Assembly (NCBI GenBank): GCA_017463375.1
Contig: JAFTPG010000048.1
Span: 1 to 35,329 of the forward strand
DNA from: Ruminococcus sp.
GTDB lineage: Bacteria; Bacillota; Clostridia; Oscillospirales; Ruminococcaceae
Direction: 5' to 3'
Length of the DNA stretch: 35,329 nucleotides
The translations under genes and the position numbers were made by a program. Shown one piece after another: positions 6,974 to 14,554 of the stretch; the stretch's first letter is position 1; every line of letters starts with the position of its first letter. The notes beneath the pieces are model-generated. The model worked only from the letters and a program-made list of their open reading frames with translations. It did not search any database and was not told the DNA's origin.

Positions 6974-8749
6974 TTAATTTTCCTCATGGGGAAGAAGCTG
7001 CTGAACTCTGAGCGGCGCAAACCGCATGTCCAGCGAGACGGTCAGAAGCTCCGAATAAACAGAGTCCGAACCGTAAAGAGCCGAGACTATTCCCTTACCG
7101 TCGGGAATACATCGTCTGCCGCACTGCATATAGTTTTCCTCATTTTCGTATTCAGCAATCGCAGCGTAATATTCCTCTTTTGAAACATCGCTGCCGTTGA
7201 TTATATACTGAGCTGTTTCATGCTCCTGAATTCCGTTTTCTTCATTGTATTCATTTATTCCGCTGACATATTCTTCATTATCGGAGTAGATTATTTCCGT
7301 TGTACACTCGCCTCCGCTCAGCTTATAGAAGCTTCCGTGATGGCTGCCCATGCGCTGAATAAGAGTATACACAGATCCGCTTTCGGCATTGTATCTGAAT
7401 TCGCCGTAGACTCCGAAGCTGCCGTAATCAGACAGCTTGCCGTCATGAATCGTGAAAACGCTGCACTGTGTTCCCAGACCCGATGCGTAAGCGGATACAA
7501 TAAGCTCGGGAGAAGCGTCTCCGTCAAGGTCGCACAGCTCGAATCTCGGGGATTCGATGGGGTCGGTAAGATATTGCGTTGATTCACTTTTCAGCTCGCA
7601 CAGCTTGCGGAGATATAATTTTTTTTGCTCGTCCGTCAGCTCGTTCTGCGAAGCAAGAGCGTAGTCGATTATCCTATCGCCGAAGCTGTATTTTCGTCCT
7701 GTATAGATATACGGACTTCCGTAAGCAGCATCAGAGTATTCCGTAAATGTGACTTTTTCTCCATTGATAGTGTAGATGTATTCGTTGAAAGTACTGTCCC
7801 GCTGCTCGGCAAGGATATCCGTGGCTTTAAGGGAGTAATTTTCCATTCTGAAAAATATTGTACTGTCCGCTGAATACTCCTCAGTGAAATAGCTTTTTAC
7901 GGACAGGACGTTCTCCCCGGGATAGAATGCATAGAAATTCTCAAATGCGTCCGTACTTCCGATGGTTCCGAGACTGAGCAGCCCCCTGTCAAGGACAGTG
8001 TAAATGCTGAGGGGAGCTTGTGCGTTCTCGGAGATCATCAGCTCCGGGACTCCGTTTCCGTCGAGGTCATAAAGGTCGAACATGGACTCCTCGGAAAAGC
8101 ATTCGGAGTCTCTGTATTCGCTGAGCTTGGTCTTGTACAGCTCACGCCAGTTCGCAGCCGGATCAAAAAAAGCGGAAATACCTTCTTCTGTAAGCGGATT
8201 TGCAGTGCCGAGCCATTTGAAGTTTTCGCTCTTATAATTTGAGAGAGCAATGCTGTAAGCCTCATAGGAAACAGTTTTTCCGTTCAGCTGATATGCAGGC
8301 TTACTCTCGGCAGCTCCTGCGTCGTTACTGTAGGAGAAGATCCTGTTGAATTTAGTTCTGTTCTCCAGATTATAATATGTTCCCGACTCATAGCCCTGAC
8401 CGCAGTTATAGGCAAGAACAGCGTCTTTTTCAGGGCAGTAGCCGATTGTTCCGCAGGAACCGAGTTTGTCAACTTCAACAGGCTCACCGCCGCAGACAGT
8501 ATAGACGATACATTGGTCAGCGTGTGCAGTACCCTCGGAAATGATAAGCTCAGGAACACTGTATCCGCCGATGTCGTACAGATCGAATGACGCATCCTCC
8601 TTATAATCCTCGGAGTTCATGTATTCACGGAGCAGATTCTGGTATATATCCTGCCAGTTCGTATCATCTGCATAAACGTCAGCTGCCGGCAGTACAGCTC
8701 CGATGACTGCACAGGTAAGTATTGAGGATGTGATTCTATTGAGTTTCAT
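6974..8749 (-). CDS. Secreted three-repeat protein with DLDGxGxPEL motifs
   Basis: 591 residues of unknown function. Residues 1-27 are a signal peptide (a hydrophobic stretch ending in a probable VYA/DD cleavage site). The rest contains three related units of about 170-210 residues, starting near 32, 200 and 375. Each opens with a W/K-x-x-L/I-Y helix (NWQDIYQNLLREY, NWRELYKTKLSEY, KKLYLRKLCEL) and then FDLYDIGGYSVPELIIS, FDLYDLDGNGVPELMIS or FELCDLDGDASPELIVS. The latter resemble calcium-binding or VCBS-like loops. Each unit ends in a Y-I-NG-x-x-V-[ST]xx-EY segment. It has no catalytic signature and no dockerin. GGAGGG precedes the ATG at 8749, and a consensus promoter (8778-8806) shows it is transcribed on its own. 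Confidence 0.75.
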   Translation of the reverse strand: MKLNRITSSILTCAVIGAVLPAADVYADDTNWQDIYQNLLREYMNSEDYKEDASFDLYDIGGYSVPELIISEGTAHADQCIVYTVCGGEPVEVDKLGSCGTIGYCPEKDAVLAYNCGQGYESGTYYNLENRTKFNRIFSYSNDAGAAESKPAYQLNGKTVSYEAYSIALSNYKSENFKWLGTANPLTEEGISAFFDPAANWRELYKTKLSEYRDSECFSEESMFDLYDLDGNGVPELMISENAQAPLSIYTVLDRGLLSLGTIGSTDAFENFYAFYPGENVLSVKSYFTEEYSADSTIFFRMENYSLKATDILAEQRDSTFNEYIYTINGEKVTFTEYSDAAYGSPYIYTGRKYSFGDRIIDYALASQNELTDEQKKLYLRKLCELKSESTQYLTDPIESPRFELCDLDGDASPELIVSAYASGLGTQCSVFTIHDGKLSDYGSFGVYGEFRYNAESGSVYTLIQRMGSHHGSFYKLSGGECTTEIIYSDNEEYVSGINEYNEENGIQEHETAQYIINGSDVSKEEYYAAIAEYENEENYMQCGRRCIPDGKGIVSALYGSDSVYSELLTVSLDMRFAPLRVQQLLPHEEN

Positions 8750-8777
8750 GGCGATCCCTCCAGATATTGATGATTAT

Positions 8778-8806
8778 ATTATACATTATATAAGAGGGAT
8801 TTTCAA
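8778..8806 (-). promoter_or_regulatory. Promoter of the 8749-6974 gene
   Basis: On the minus strand, TTGAAA (8806-8801), 17 bp, TATAAT (8783-8778). It lies between the amidase terminator and the start codon at 8749. Confidence 0.75.
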
Positions 8807-8815
8807 GGAGCTTTT

Positions 8816-8846
8816 CAAAAAATACAGGGCAGCCTGAACTGCCCTG
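8816..8846 (-). terminator. Terminator of the amidase unit
   Basis: On the minus strand, CAGGGCAG pairs with CTGCCCTG (8846-8839 with 8832-8825; loop of 6), followed by TATTTTTTG. It lies 12 bases past the amidase stop codon. Confidence 0.85.
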
Positions 8847-8857
8847 CATGCGGTATG

Positions 8858-9586
8858 CTAATTATTCTTATACACGAACTCATTTATTCCCGAAAAAATA
8901 GTAAATGCAACCTTTCGTTGATACTCCTCAGTTTTCAGAAGCTCGGCTTCTTCGGGATTTGAGAGGAATCCGCATTCCACCATAACGGTAGGATTCTCGC
9001 TGTAATAGCACAGGAAAAGCTCCTTTCCGCACAGCTTGATTTCACGGTTATTCCCGGGCTGAAGATTCTCAACAAACTTGTTTTGAAGTGTCTGTGCAAG
9101 AGCCTCGTTACTGCTGTTGCTGTCTGAGTAGAACATCTGAGCGCCGCTGTATTTGGGGTCGGTGAACTGATTCTGATGAATCGAAAGGCAGATTGCGTTG
9201 GGATTGCTGTTAAAAATCTCGAGTCTGTTGTCCATGTCCGAGCTTTTCTGATTTGCAATTCCCTCGATTCCCTTGTCGTGAATGGAAGTATCCGTATCAC
9301 GGGTGGTAATTACCTCGTAGCCGTTGATTTCCAGCATATCCCTGAGCGTAAGAAGGATGTTCAGGTTGATTCCCTTTTCGGGAACGCCGTCCGCCGTCGA
9401 GCATCCGCCGTCCATTCCGCCGTGTCCGGCGTCAAGGATAATAACAGGCTTCTGAGCGTCATAGTCAACGGAAACGGGAATGGCGTTATTATCGTTTTTG
9501 CGGAAAACGGAATAGATTCCCAGCACAGTAAGCGCACAGGCAGCAGCAGCGGCTCCGGTTATAATTTTGCGTTTGATATTATTCAT
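8858..9586 (-). CDS. N-acetylmuramoyl-L-alanine amidase (Amidase_3)
   Basis: 242 residues. It is a zinc enzyme that cuts the bond between muramic acid and the stem peptide of the cell wall. Residues 8-28 form an N-terminal membrane anchor or signal. The catalytic domain begins at VIILDAGHGGMDGG (zinc His H55), followed by zinc Glu E70 (VPEKGINL), SIHQN (zinc His H137) and VMVECGFLSN (catalytic E204). Size and the single domain are close to CwlD-type amidases, which act in spore cortex remodelling, but a vegetative role is equally possible. AAGGAG precedes the ATG. It lies 85 bp after the M50 protease gene and ends at a good terminator. Confidence 0.92.
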   Translation of the reverse strand: MNNIKRKIITGAAAAACALTVLGIYSVFRKNDNNAIPVSVDYDAQKPVIILDAGHGGMDGGCSTADGVPEKGINLNILLTLRDMLEINGYEVITTRDTDTSIHDKGIEGIANQKSSDMDNRLEIFNSNPNAICLSIHQNQFTDPKYSGAQMFYSDSNSSNEALAQTLQNKFVENLQPGNNREIKLCGKELFLCYYSENPTVMVECGFLSNPEEAELLKTEEYQRKVAFTIFSGINEFVYKNN

Positions 9587-9671
9587 TGCAGTACTCCTTG
9601 GTGAAATTATTTTTATTCAAGGATATGCTCCGGGAAAAATCAATATTCTCAGGGAATTATTGTTTTCTGAT

Positions 9672-10229
9672 TTATCTGAATTCGTTCAGGAAATAGAACA
9701 TCATTACACACAGCAAAGCCAGAAACGTATTTCCGAATGCAATAACGGAATACACCCCGAGGATGACCGGAAGAAGCCTGAATGCAGTCATGATCGGAGC
9801 ACAGCTCTCACGATATCCGAAAATCAGATTGAGAGCCGCTCCGCCGTCGAGGGAGCTGTAGGGGAGAAGATTGAAAACCGCAGCACAGAGATTCATCAGC
9901 GCAAAAGTGTTTCCGGGGGAGAAAGCGTTCAGAGCTGCAAAAATAATCAGGTTCACTGCCGGACCGGCAAGAAGTACAATAAGCTCGTTTCTGACGGGAA
10001 ATATTCTGTATCGCTCGGGAATCATCTTCAATCCCGTTCCGCAGAAAATCAGCGAAGAAAGGCGACCTCCTGTGAGATAAAGAGCTGCTGCATGACCTGT
10101 CTCGTGAGCTAAGCAAACCGTGAAGAATCCGCATATCGTCAGGCTGTCCTTAACGAGAAATATCAGCGACAAAAACACGAGAAATGAAAATTCAACATCT
10201 ATCCTCACACCGAACAAGGTGAATCTCAC
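9672..10229 (-). CDS. M50 (site-2 protease) family membrane metalloprotease, SpoIVFB-like
   Basis: 185 residues, strongly hydrophobic with several membrane helices. Intramembrane zinc proteases of this family cut membrane-spanning substrates. The zinc motif HETGH is at 42-46, a conserved AGPAVN turn at 88-93, and the third-ligand region LPYSSLDGG at 122-130 (Asp 128). The short, bare core without PDZ domains fits the SpoIVFB/sporulation subgroup rather than RseP. The start is GTG at 10229, overlapping the stop of the upstream gene by GTGA, so translation is coupled. The pair recalls spoIVFA-spoIVFB, but the upstream protein has no recognisable SpoIVFA peptidase-like domain. The substrate is unknown. 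Confidence 0.85.
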   Translation of the reverse strand: MRFTLFGVRIDVEFSFLVFLSLIFLVKDSLTICGFFTVCLAHETGHAAALYLTGGRLSSLIFCGTGLKMIPERYRIFPVRNELIVLLAGPAVNLIIFAALNAFSPGNTFALMNLCAAVFNLLPYSSLDGGAALNLIFGYRESCAPIMTAFRLLPVILGVYSVIAFGNTFLALLCVMMFYFLNEFR

Positions 10230-10516
10230 AGCTTTTCCATAATGATGTCGATCGGATTCGGCATCACATCCTCCGTTTCAGAGGTAAGCCGCAGAAGCCT
10301 CTCGTATACAGGAGTGCAGAGCTTTGGATAAAACAGGTTCGATAACAGCAGCAGTGCCGCTAAAATAACGCACACTACAGCCTGCATTGCCGGTATATCG
10401 TCATTTTTCTGCGTGCGGCGTCTGTCGTATTTTTTAAGAAGCTCCTCAGTGCTGTCCTCGCAGACCGGCTCATTGTAATCCACTGATTCATCTGCTGTAA
10501 ATTTTTTGCCGTTCAT
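10226..10516 (-). CDS. Small single-span membrane protein upstream of the M50 protease
   Basis: 96 residues, not recognised. The N-terminal 40 residues are charged and cytoplasmic (DRRRTQKNDD). Residues 43-64 form one membrane helix (AVVCVILAALLLLSNLF), followed by a short extracytoplasmic tail of about 30 residues. GAGGAG precedes the ATG at 10516. Its stop overlaps the GTG of the M50 protease, which suggests a stoichiometric partner, inhibitor or anchor of that protease. In position and topology it is like a very reduced SpoIVFA, but this is inference; no sequence motif supports it. Confidence 0.65.
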   Translation of the reverse strand: MNGKKFTADESVDYNEPVCEDSTEELLKKYDRRRTQKNDDIPAMQAVVCVILAALLLLSNLFYPKLCTPVYERLLRLTSETEDVMPNPIDIIMEKL

Positions 10517-10590
10517 TTTATCAGCTCCTCTTTATATATTATAATGTATAACCGCACAAAGTCCCTCTGAAAACTTTGCACCGTGCCGCC

Positions 10591-10758
10591 TTAGAGCGTG
10601 TTCACATAAAAATATAACATATGTCTTTTCGGCAAAATATCATGCATACTGCGTTAAAAATCCTTGCAGTGCGACAGCACGCCTGTGGATTTTTGCCTTG
10701 CCTGCGTGAAATTTATGCTCGAAAATCCGCATATTTATTTTATGTGAACACGCTCTAA
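10591..10758 (+). repeat. Structured repeat family R2, copy 1 (MITE-like)
   Basis: 168 bp bounded by a perfect 21 bp inverted repeat (10591-10611 with 10738-10758; AGAGCGTGTTCACATAAAA and complement). The core is shared with 26180-26342 and with the reverse of 27567-27729: TTTCGGCAAAATAT near the left arm, TTGCAGTGCGACAGCACG in the middle and GCTCGAAAATCCGCATA near the right arm. The middle forms GTGC-GACA-GCAC, flanked by AAAAATCC/GGATTTTT. The copies align without gaps over about 107 core bases. No transposase is present and no clear target duplication is visible. It lies in the 474 bp gap upstream of nadB, 147 bp from its promoter; the rest of that gap shows only an ATTCAGGG/CCCTGAAT inverted repeat (10801-10851). 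Confidence 0.85.
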
Positions 10759-10905
10759 TTTTATTGCAGAAAAATTGATTTTATTCCATGAGACGGGTCG
10801 ATTCAGGGAGAATTATGATCTGCCGGAGCTCAGCATCAACACGCCCTGAATAACAATTCACATCAAAGTCTTCCGGGATGACAATGAATTTAGTGAATTT
10901 TGATA

Positions 10906-10934
10906 GTGACATATACGACAAAATGTGTTATAAT
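10906..10934 (+). promoter_or_regulatory. nadBC promoter
   Basis: GTGACA (10906-10911), 17 bp, TATAAT (10929-10934). The leader is about 50 bases, with AAAAGGA before the nadB ATG. An 8 bp inverted repeat (ATTCAGGG 10801-10808 with CCCTGAAT 10844-10851) upstream could be a regulator site but is unassigned. Confidence 0.75.
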
Positions 10935-10990
10935 AGAATAAGTATAATTAAATTCGGACAAAATCCGTGTAAATAAAAGGACGTGCTGAA

Positions 10991-12445
10991 ATGTCAAAGA
11001 ATTATGATGTCATCATTGTCGGCTGCGGTGCTGCCGGACTTTATGCCGCTATAAATCTTCCTTCTCATCTGAAGGTGCTGATCCTCTGTAAAAGAGAGCT
11101 TAGCCTGTGCAACTCCTCACTTGCACAGGGCGGTATTGCAGGAGTCTACAACTCGCCGAACGACAGCATACAGTTCCACCAGAACGATACTCTCGTTGCA
11201 GGCGGCTTCAAGAATAATATCGACGCTGTACATACTCTTGTCAGCGAGGCTGCTCAGGATCTGGAAAAGATAATAAGTCTGGGCGTTGATTTTGATAAGA
11301 ATCCCGACGGTACATACCACCGAACCCTCGAGGGCGGTCACGGACATCACCGCATTTTCCATCATGCAGACGCTACGGGAGAAGAAATTACATCGACGCT
11401 CCTCGAAAACGTCCGTACTCTTGAAAATGTCGATATTGCGGAGAATACTCTTGTATGCTCTGTTAAGAGAACCTCCACGGGATACTCCGCCTTCACCCTC
11501 TGTAATAATGAGTACAGCACCTATAACTGTCACTTCATGATTCTCGCAACAGGCGGAATCGGACGTGTTTACGAATACACAACAAACTCCGCAATAGCAA
11601 CAGGCGACGGTATATGCTTTGCCTACGAAATGGGAGCTAAAATCAAGAACCTCAGCTATGTTCAGTTCCATCCGACCGCTTTCAATAACAAGCATACCCG
11701 TGAATGCTTCCTCATTTCCGAAGCCGTTCGAGGCGAGGGAGCTTATCTGCTCAACTGTCACCGTGAGCGCTTCATGCACAACTACGACAAGCGTCTTGAG
11801 CTTGCGCCGAGAGACGTTGTTTCGCATTCGATAATACTTGAATCAAGAAAGCAGAACTCCACTGAGTTCTATCTCGACATAAGCTACAAGGACAGCGATT
11901 TCCTCAAAAAGCGTTTCCCGATGATTTACGAGAAGCTCCTCGAACAGGGCTATGACCTCACTAAGGAGCCTGTTCCGATTTTCCCCTGCCAGCATTACCT
12001 CATGGGCGGAATCGACGTTGACAATAACGCTGAGACCTCGCTCCCTAATCTCTATGCCGCAGGTGAGTGCTCGCATACGGGAGTTCACGGAGGCAACCGT
12101 CTCGCAAGCAATTCACTTCTCGAGGCTCTGGTATTCTCCCGTCATGCTGCCGAGGATATCACGAGAAAGCTCGATTCCTGCCCCAAGGATTTCGAGGAAG
12201 TGCAGTTCAGCTCCAACACCGACCACGAGCATATTCCTCAAGGCTTCAGAACCGAAACACGCCGTATCATGCAGAACAGTCACTTTGTAATTCCCGATAA
12301 GAATTCTGCTGCCGAGGGCTTCAGAAGAGTCGAGGAAATCCGTGAAAATCTGCTCAGCGGCGGATATTATGTCGATGCCGCCTATGTCGAGGCTAAATCA
12401 CTCGTGACCGTTGCATACATTATTCTCAAAGATGTTATCCGATAA
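10991..12445 (+). CDS. nadB: L-aspartate oxidase
   Basis: 484 residues. This FAD enzyme oxidises L-aspartate to iminoaspartate, the first step of de novo NAD synthesis. The Rossmann motif is VIIVGCGAAGLYAA (7-20). The flavin-domain signature SLAQGGIAG (43-51) and TLEGGHGHHRIFH in the capping region are followed by the late YAAGECSHTGVHGGNRLASNSLLEAL, all typical of the succinate dehydrogenase/NadB flavoprotein family. It is shorter than the E. coli enzyme (540) because the C-terminal helical domain is reduced. nadC follows after 25 bp. nadA (quinolinate synthase) is not in the window and must be elsewhere, or absent. Confidence 0.94.
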   Translation: MSKNYDVIIVGCGAAGLYAAINLPSHLKVLILCKRELSLCNSSLAQGGIAGVYNSPNDSIQFHQNDTLVAGGFKNNIDAVHTLVSEAAQDLEKIISLGVDFDKNPDGTYHRTLEGGHGHHRIFHHADATGEEITSTLLENVRTLENVDIAENTLVCSVKRTSTGYSAFTLCNNEYSTYNCHFMILATGGIGRVYEYTTNSAIATGDGICFAYEMGAKIKNLSYVQFHPTAFNNKHTRECFLISEAVRGEGAYLLNCHRERFMHNYDKRLELAPRDVVSHSIILESRKQNSTEFYLDISYKDSDFLKKRFPMIYEKLLEQGYDLTKEPVPIFPCQHYLMGGIDVDNNAETSLPNLYAAGECSHTGVHGGNRLASNSLLEALVFSRHAAEDITRKLDSCPKDFEEVQFSSNTDHEHIPQGFRTETRRIMQNSHFVIPDKNSAAEGFRRVEEIRENLLSGGYYVDAAYVEAKSLVTVAYIILKDVIR

Positions 12446-12470
12446 CAAAAATACGAAAGGAACTTTTATT

Positions 12471-13313
12471 ATGAAACTTCTTCAGTGCTATATTGACAAT
12501 ATCATCAACACTGCCCTCATGGAGGACATCAACTACATAGATGCCGCTGCGGATAATCTCATTCCTCCCGAGCACAGGAGCAGCGCTTACTATGTTGCAA
12601 AGGATTCCGGAGTTCTCTGCGGAATCGAGGTCGCTAAGAGAGTTTTCGAGCTTGTCGGCGGAGACGTTGATTTCAGAATCCTCATCAACGACGGTACAAA
12701 GGTTAAAAAAGGCGATATCATTGCCGAAATGGAGGGAAGCACTCTTACTCTGCTCAAGGGCGAGAGAACTGCACTGAATCTTCTCCAGCATATGTCGGGA
12801 ATCGCAACAGCTACAAACAAATGTGCAGAGCTTGTTGCAGGAACAAAGGCTTCCGTGACCGATACGAGAAAGACTCTCCCGGGACTCCGTGCGCTCCAGA
12901 AATATGCCGTAACTGTAGGCGGAGGCAAGAACCACCGCTTCAATCTCTCGGACGCTGCAATGCTCAAGGACAATCACATCGACGCTTACGGCGGAATCAC
13001 TGCTGCTGTGAATGCGCTTCGTGAGAAGATCGGACACACAGTAAAGGTCGAGGTCGAGGTAAGAACTCTTGACGAGCTGAGAGAGGCTCTTGATGTGAAC
13101 TGCGAAATCATCATGCTCGACAACATGAGCTGCGATGAGATGCGTGAGGCTGTGGAGATCACCGCAGGTAAGGCTCTTCTCGAGGCTTCGGGAAACATCA
13201 CCGCTGAGAATATCCGTGCCGTTGCCGAAACGGGAGTAAATATTATCTCACTCGGTGCGCTGACTCATTCGGTAAAGTGCTTTGACATCTCGATGAAGAT
13301 CGGAAAGAAATAA
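12471..13313 (+). CDS. nadC: Nicotinate-nucleotide pyrophosphorylase (quinolinate phosphoribosyltransferase)
   Basis: 280 residues, normal length. It converts quinolinate and PRPP to nicotinate mononucleotide, CO2 and pyrophosphate. The start at 12471 is preceded by GAAAGG; an upstream in-frame ATG at 12411 lies inside nadB. The substrate-binding motifs DTRKTLPGLR (131-140), GGGKNHR (150-156) and AMLKDNHI (163-170) are all present, as is the late LEASGNI segment near the phosphate site. It is transcribed with nadB and closed by the terminator at 13352-13385. Confidence 0.96.
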   Translation: MKLLQCYIDNIINTALMEDINYIDAAADNLIPPEHRSSAYYVAKDSGVLCGIEVAKRVFELVGGDVDFRILINDGTKVKKGDIIAEMEGSTLTLLKGERTALNLLQHMSGIATATNKCAELVAGTKASVTDTRKTLPGLRALQKYAVTVGGGKNHRFNLSDAAMLKDNHIDAYGGITAAVNALREKIGHTVKVEVEVRTLDELREALDVNCEIIMLDNMSCDEMREAVEITAGKALLEASGNITAENIRAVAETGVNIISLGALTHSVKCFDISMKIGKK

Positions 13314-13351
13314 CTCAGAACCTGTTTTTGCCGGTGAATGCAGGTTCTATT

Positions 13352-13385
13352 AAAAGCAGGCGGACGTAACGTTCGCCTGCTTTTT
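13352..13385. terminator. Bidirectional terminator between nadC and trxB
   Basis: AAAGCAGGCG...CGCCTGCTTT stem with inner ACG/CGT pairs and loop TAA. There are five T on the + strand and A-runs giving T on the minus strand. It serves both convergent genes. Confidence 0.88.
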
Positions 13386-14280
13386 ATCTTTCGAGGAATT
13401 TTTCCGCAGAATACACACAATTTGCTCCGTCCGCTGCTGCGGTAGCAACCTGTCTGAACGCTTTTGTGCGTATGTCTCCTGCTGCAAAGATGCCCTCAGC
13501 GGAGGTTACTCCGTCCTCGCCTGCAATAACATATCCGTTACTGTCAAGCGCGCATATCCCCTCAAGCAGCTTTGTATTCGGCAGACTTCCGATTGCTGCG
13601 AAAATTCCGTCGGCAGGAAGTGTTTTACGCTTGCCTGACTGCTCGATCTCGATTGCTTCAACGTGGCTCGTTCCGACCACTCTCACGGGAACGGCATTGA
13701 GCAGAAGCTGAATGTTCGGAATGCTTTTCACCCTTTGCTGCAAGCTTTTATTTGCCCGAAGCTCCTCTCTGCGATGGATCAGATACACCTTTTTCGCAAT
13801 TTTCGAGAGATATACTGCCTCGCCGAGTGCCGTATCGCCGCCGCCTATGACTGCGGCAGTTTTGCCTTTAAGAAAAGCTCCGTCGCATGACGCACAGTAC
13901 GATACTCCCGGAAGCTCTCCTCCGGGTATGGTGAGCTTTCGGTTAGTTGTTCCGCAGGCGCAGATTATGCTGCGTCCGCTGAGACTTCCTCCGCCGCTGA
14001 GCCTTACCTTAAATAGTGCACCGTCTCTGGATATTCCGCAGGCTTCCTCTTCACAGAACTCTGCTCCGAATCGTTCAGCGTGCTCACGGAACCTTTCTCC
14101 CAGCTCGTAACCGTTTGTTCCGGGAAGTCCGAGATAATTGTCAACTCTTTCGCTGTATGCTATCTGTCCTGTTCCCCTGTAGTTCTTTTCAATTACAATT
14201 GGTCTGAGTCCTGCACGGCATGCATATAATGCTGCTGAAAGACCTGCCGGTCCGCTGCCTATTATAATGATATCGTACAT
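13384..14280 (-). CDS. trxB: Thioredoxin-disulfide reductase
   Basis: 298 residues. It passes electrons from NADPH through FAD and a redox disulfide to thioredoxin. The FAD motif is IIIGSGPAGLSAALYA (5-20), the redox motif YCASCDGAF has Cys 129 and 132 (CxxC followed by D-G), the NADPH motif is VIGGGDTALGEA (144-155), and the late FAD motif is GIFAAGDIRTKAFRQVATAAADG. It is slightly shorter than the usual 305-320. The start at 14280 has GGAGG just before it. No thioredoxin gene is adjacent, so the partner is elsewhere; other low-molecular-weight substrates cannot be excluded. Confidence 0.93.
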   Translation of the reverse strand: MYDIIIIGSGPAGLSAALYACRAGLRPIVIEKNYRGTGQIAYSERVDNYLGLPGTNGYELGERFREHAERFGAEFCEEEACGISRDGALFKVRLSGGGSLSGRSIICACGTTNRKLTIPGGELPGVSYCASCDGAFLKGKTAAVIGGGDTALGEAVYLSKIAKKVYLIHRREELRANKSLQQRVKSIPNIQLLLNAVPVRVVGTSHVEAIEIEQSGKRKTLPADGIFAAIGSLPNTKLLEGICALDSNGYVIAGEDGVTSAEGIFAAGDIRTKAFRQVATAAADGANCVYSAEKFLER

Positions 14281-14461
14281 ATTTTCACCTCCGATATACT
14301 TCCTGAAAAGTATTTCCGTGAATCGGGAGGTTATACTGCTGAAAAATTGAAATTTGCAGAAAATGATATGCGTCCGGGCGGGGATGCCGTGCTTCTGTGA
14401 TGGTAATATTCAATATTTCAACAAATAAAATTGGTTTGTGCAAAATTCGGCTTTTTTACTA

Positions 14462-14490
14462 TTGACAAAGAATATAAGCAAGGCTATAAT
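14462..14490 (+). promoter_or_regulatory. trkA promoter
   Basis: TTGACA (14462-14467), 17 bp, TATAAT (14485-14490): exact consensus. The leader is about 58 bases with GGGAG before the ATG. Confidence 0.88.
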
Positions 14491-14554
14491 AATACTGATT
14501 GCTGTGTAATGCAGCATTACGAATATGAACATAATTCAGAACAGGGAGAATTGA

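Noticed and set aside
9567-10112. + strand frame opposite the M50 protease
   Set aside because: It is antisense to a gene with clear HExxH and LDGG motifs and has no features of its own.
11117-11827. Minus-strand open frame of 236 codons
   Set aside because: It is fully antisense to nadB, whose motifs are clear; it is a codon-bias shadow.
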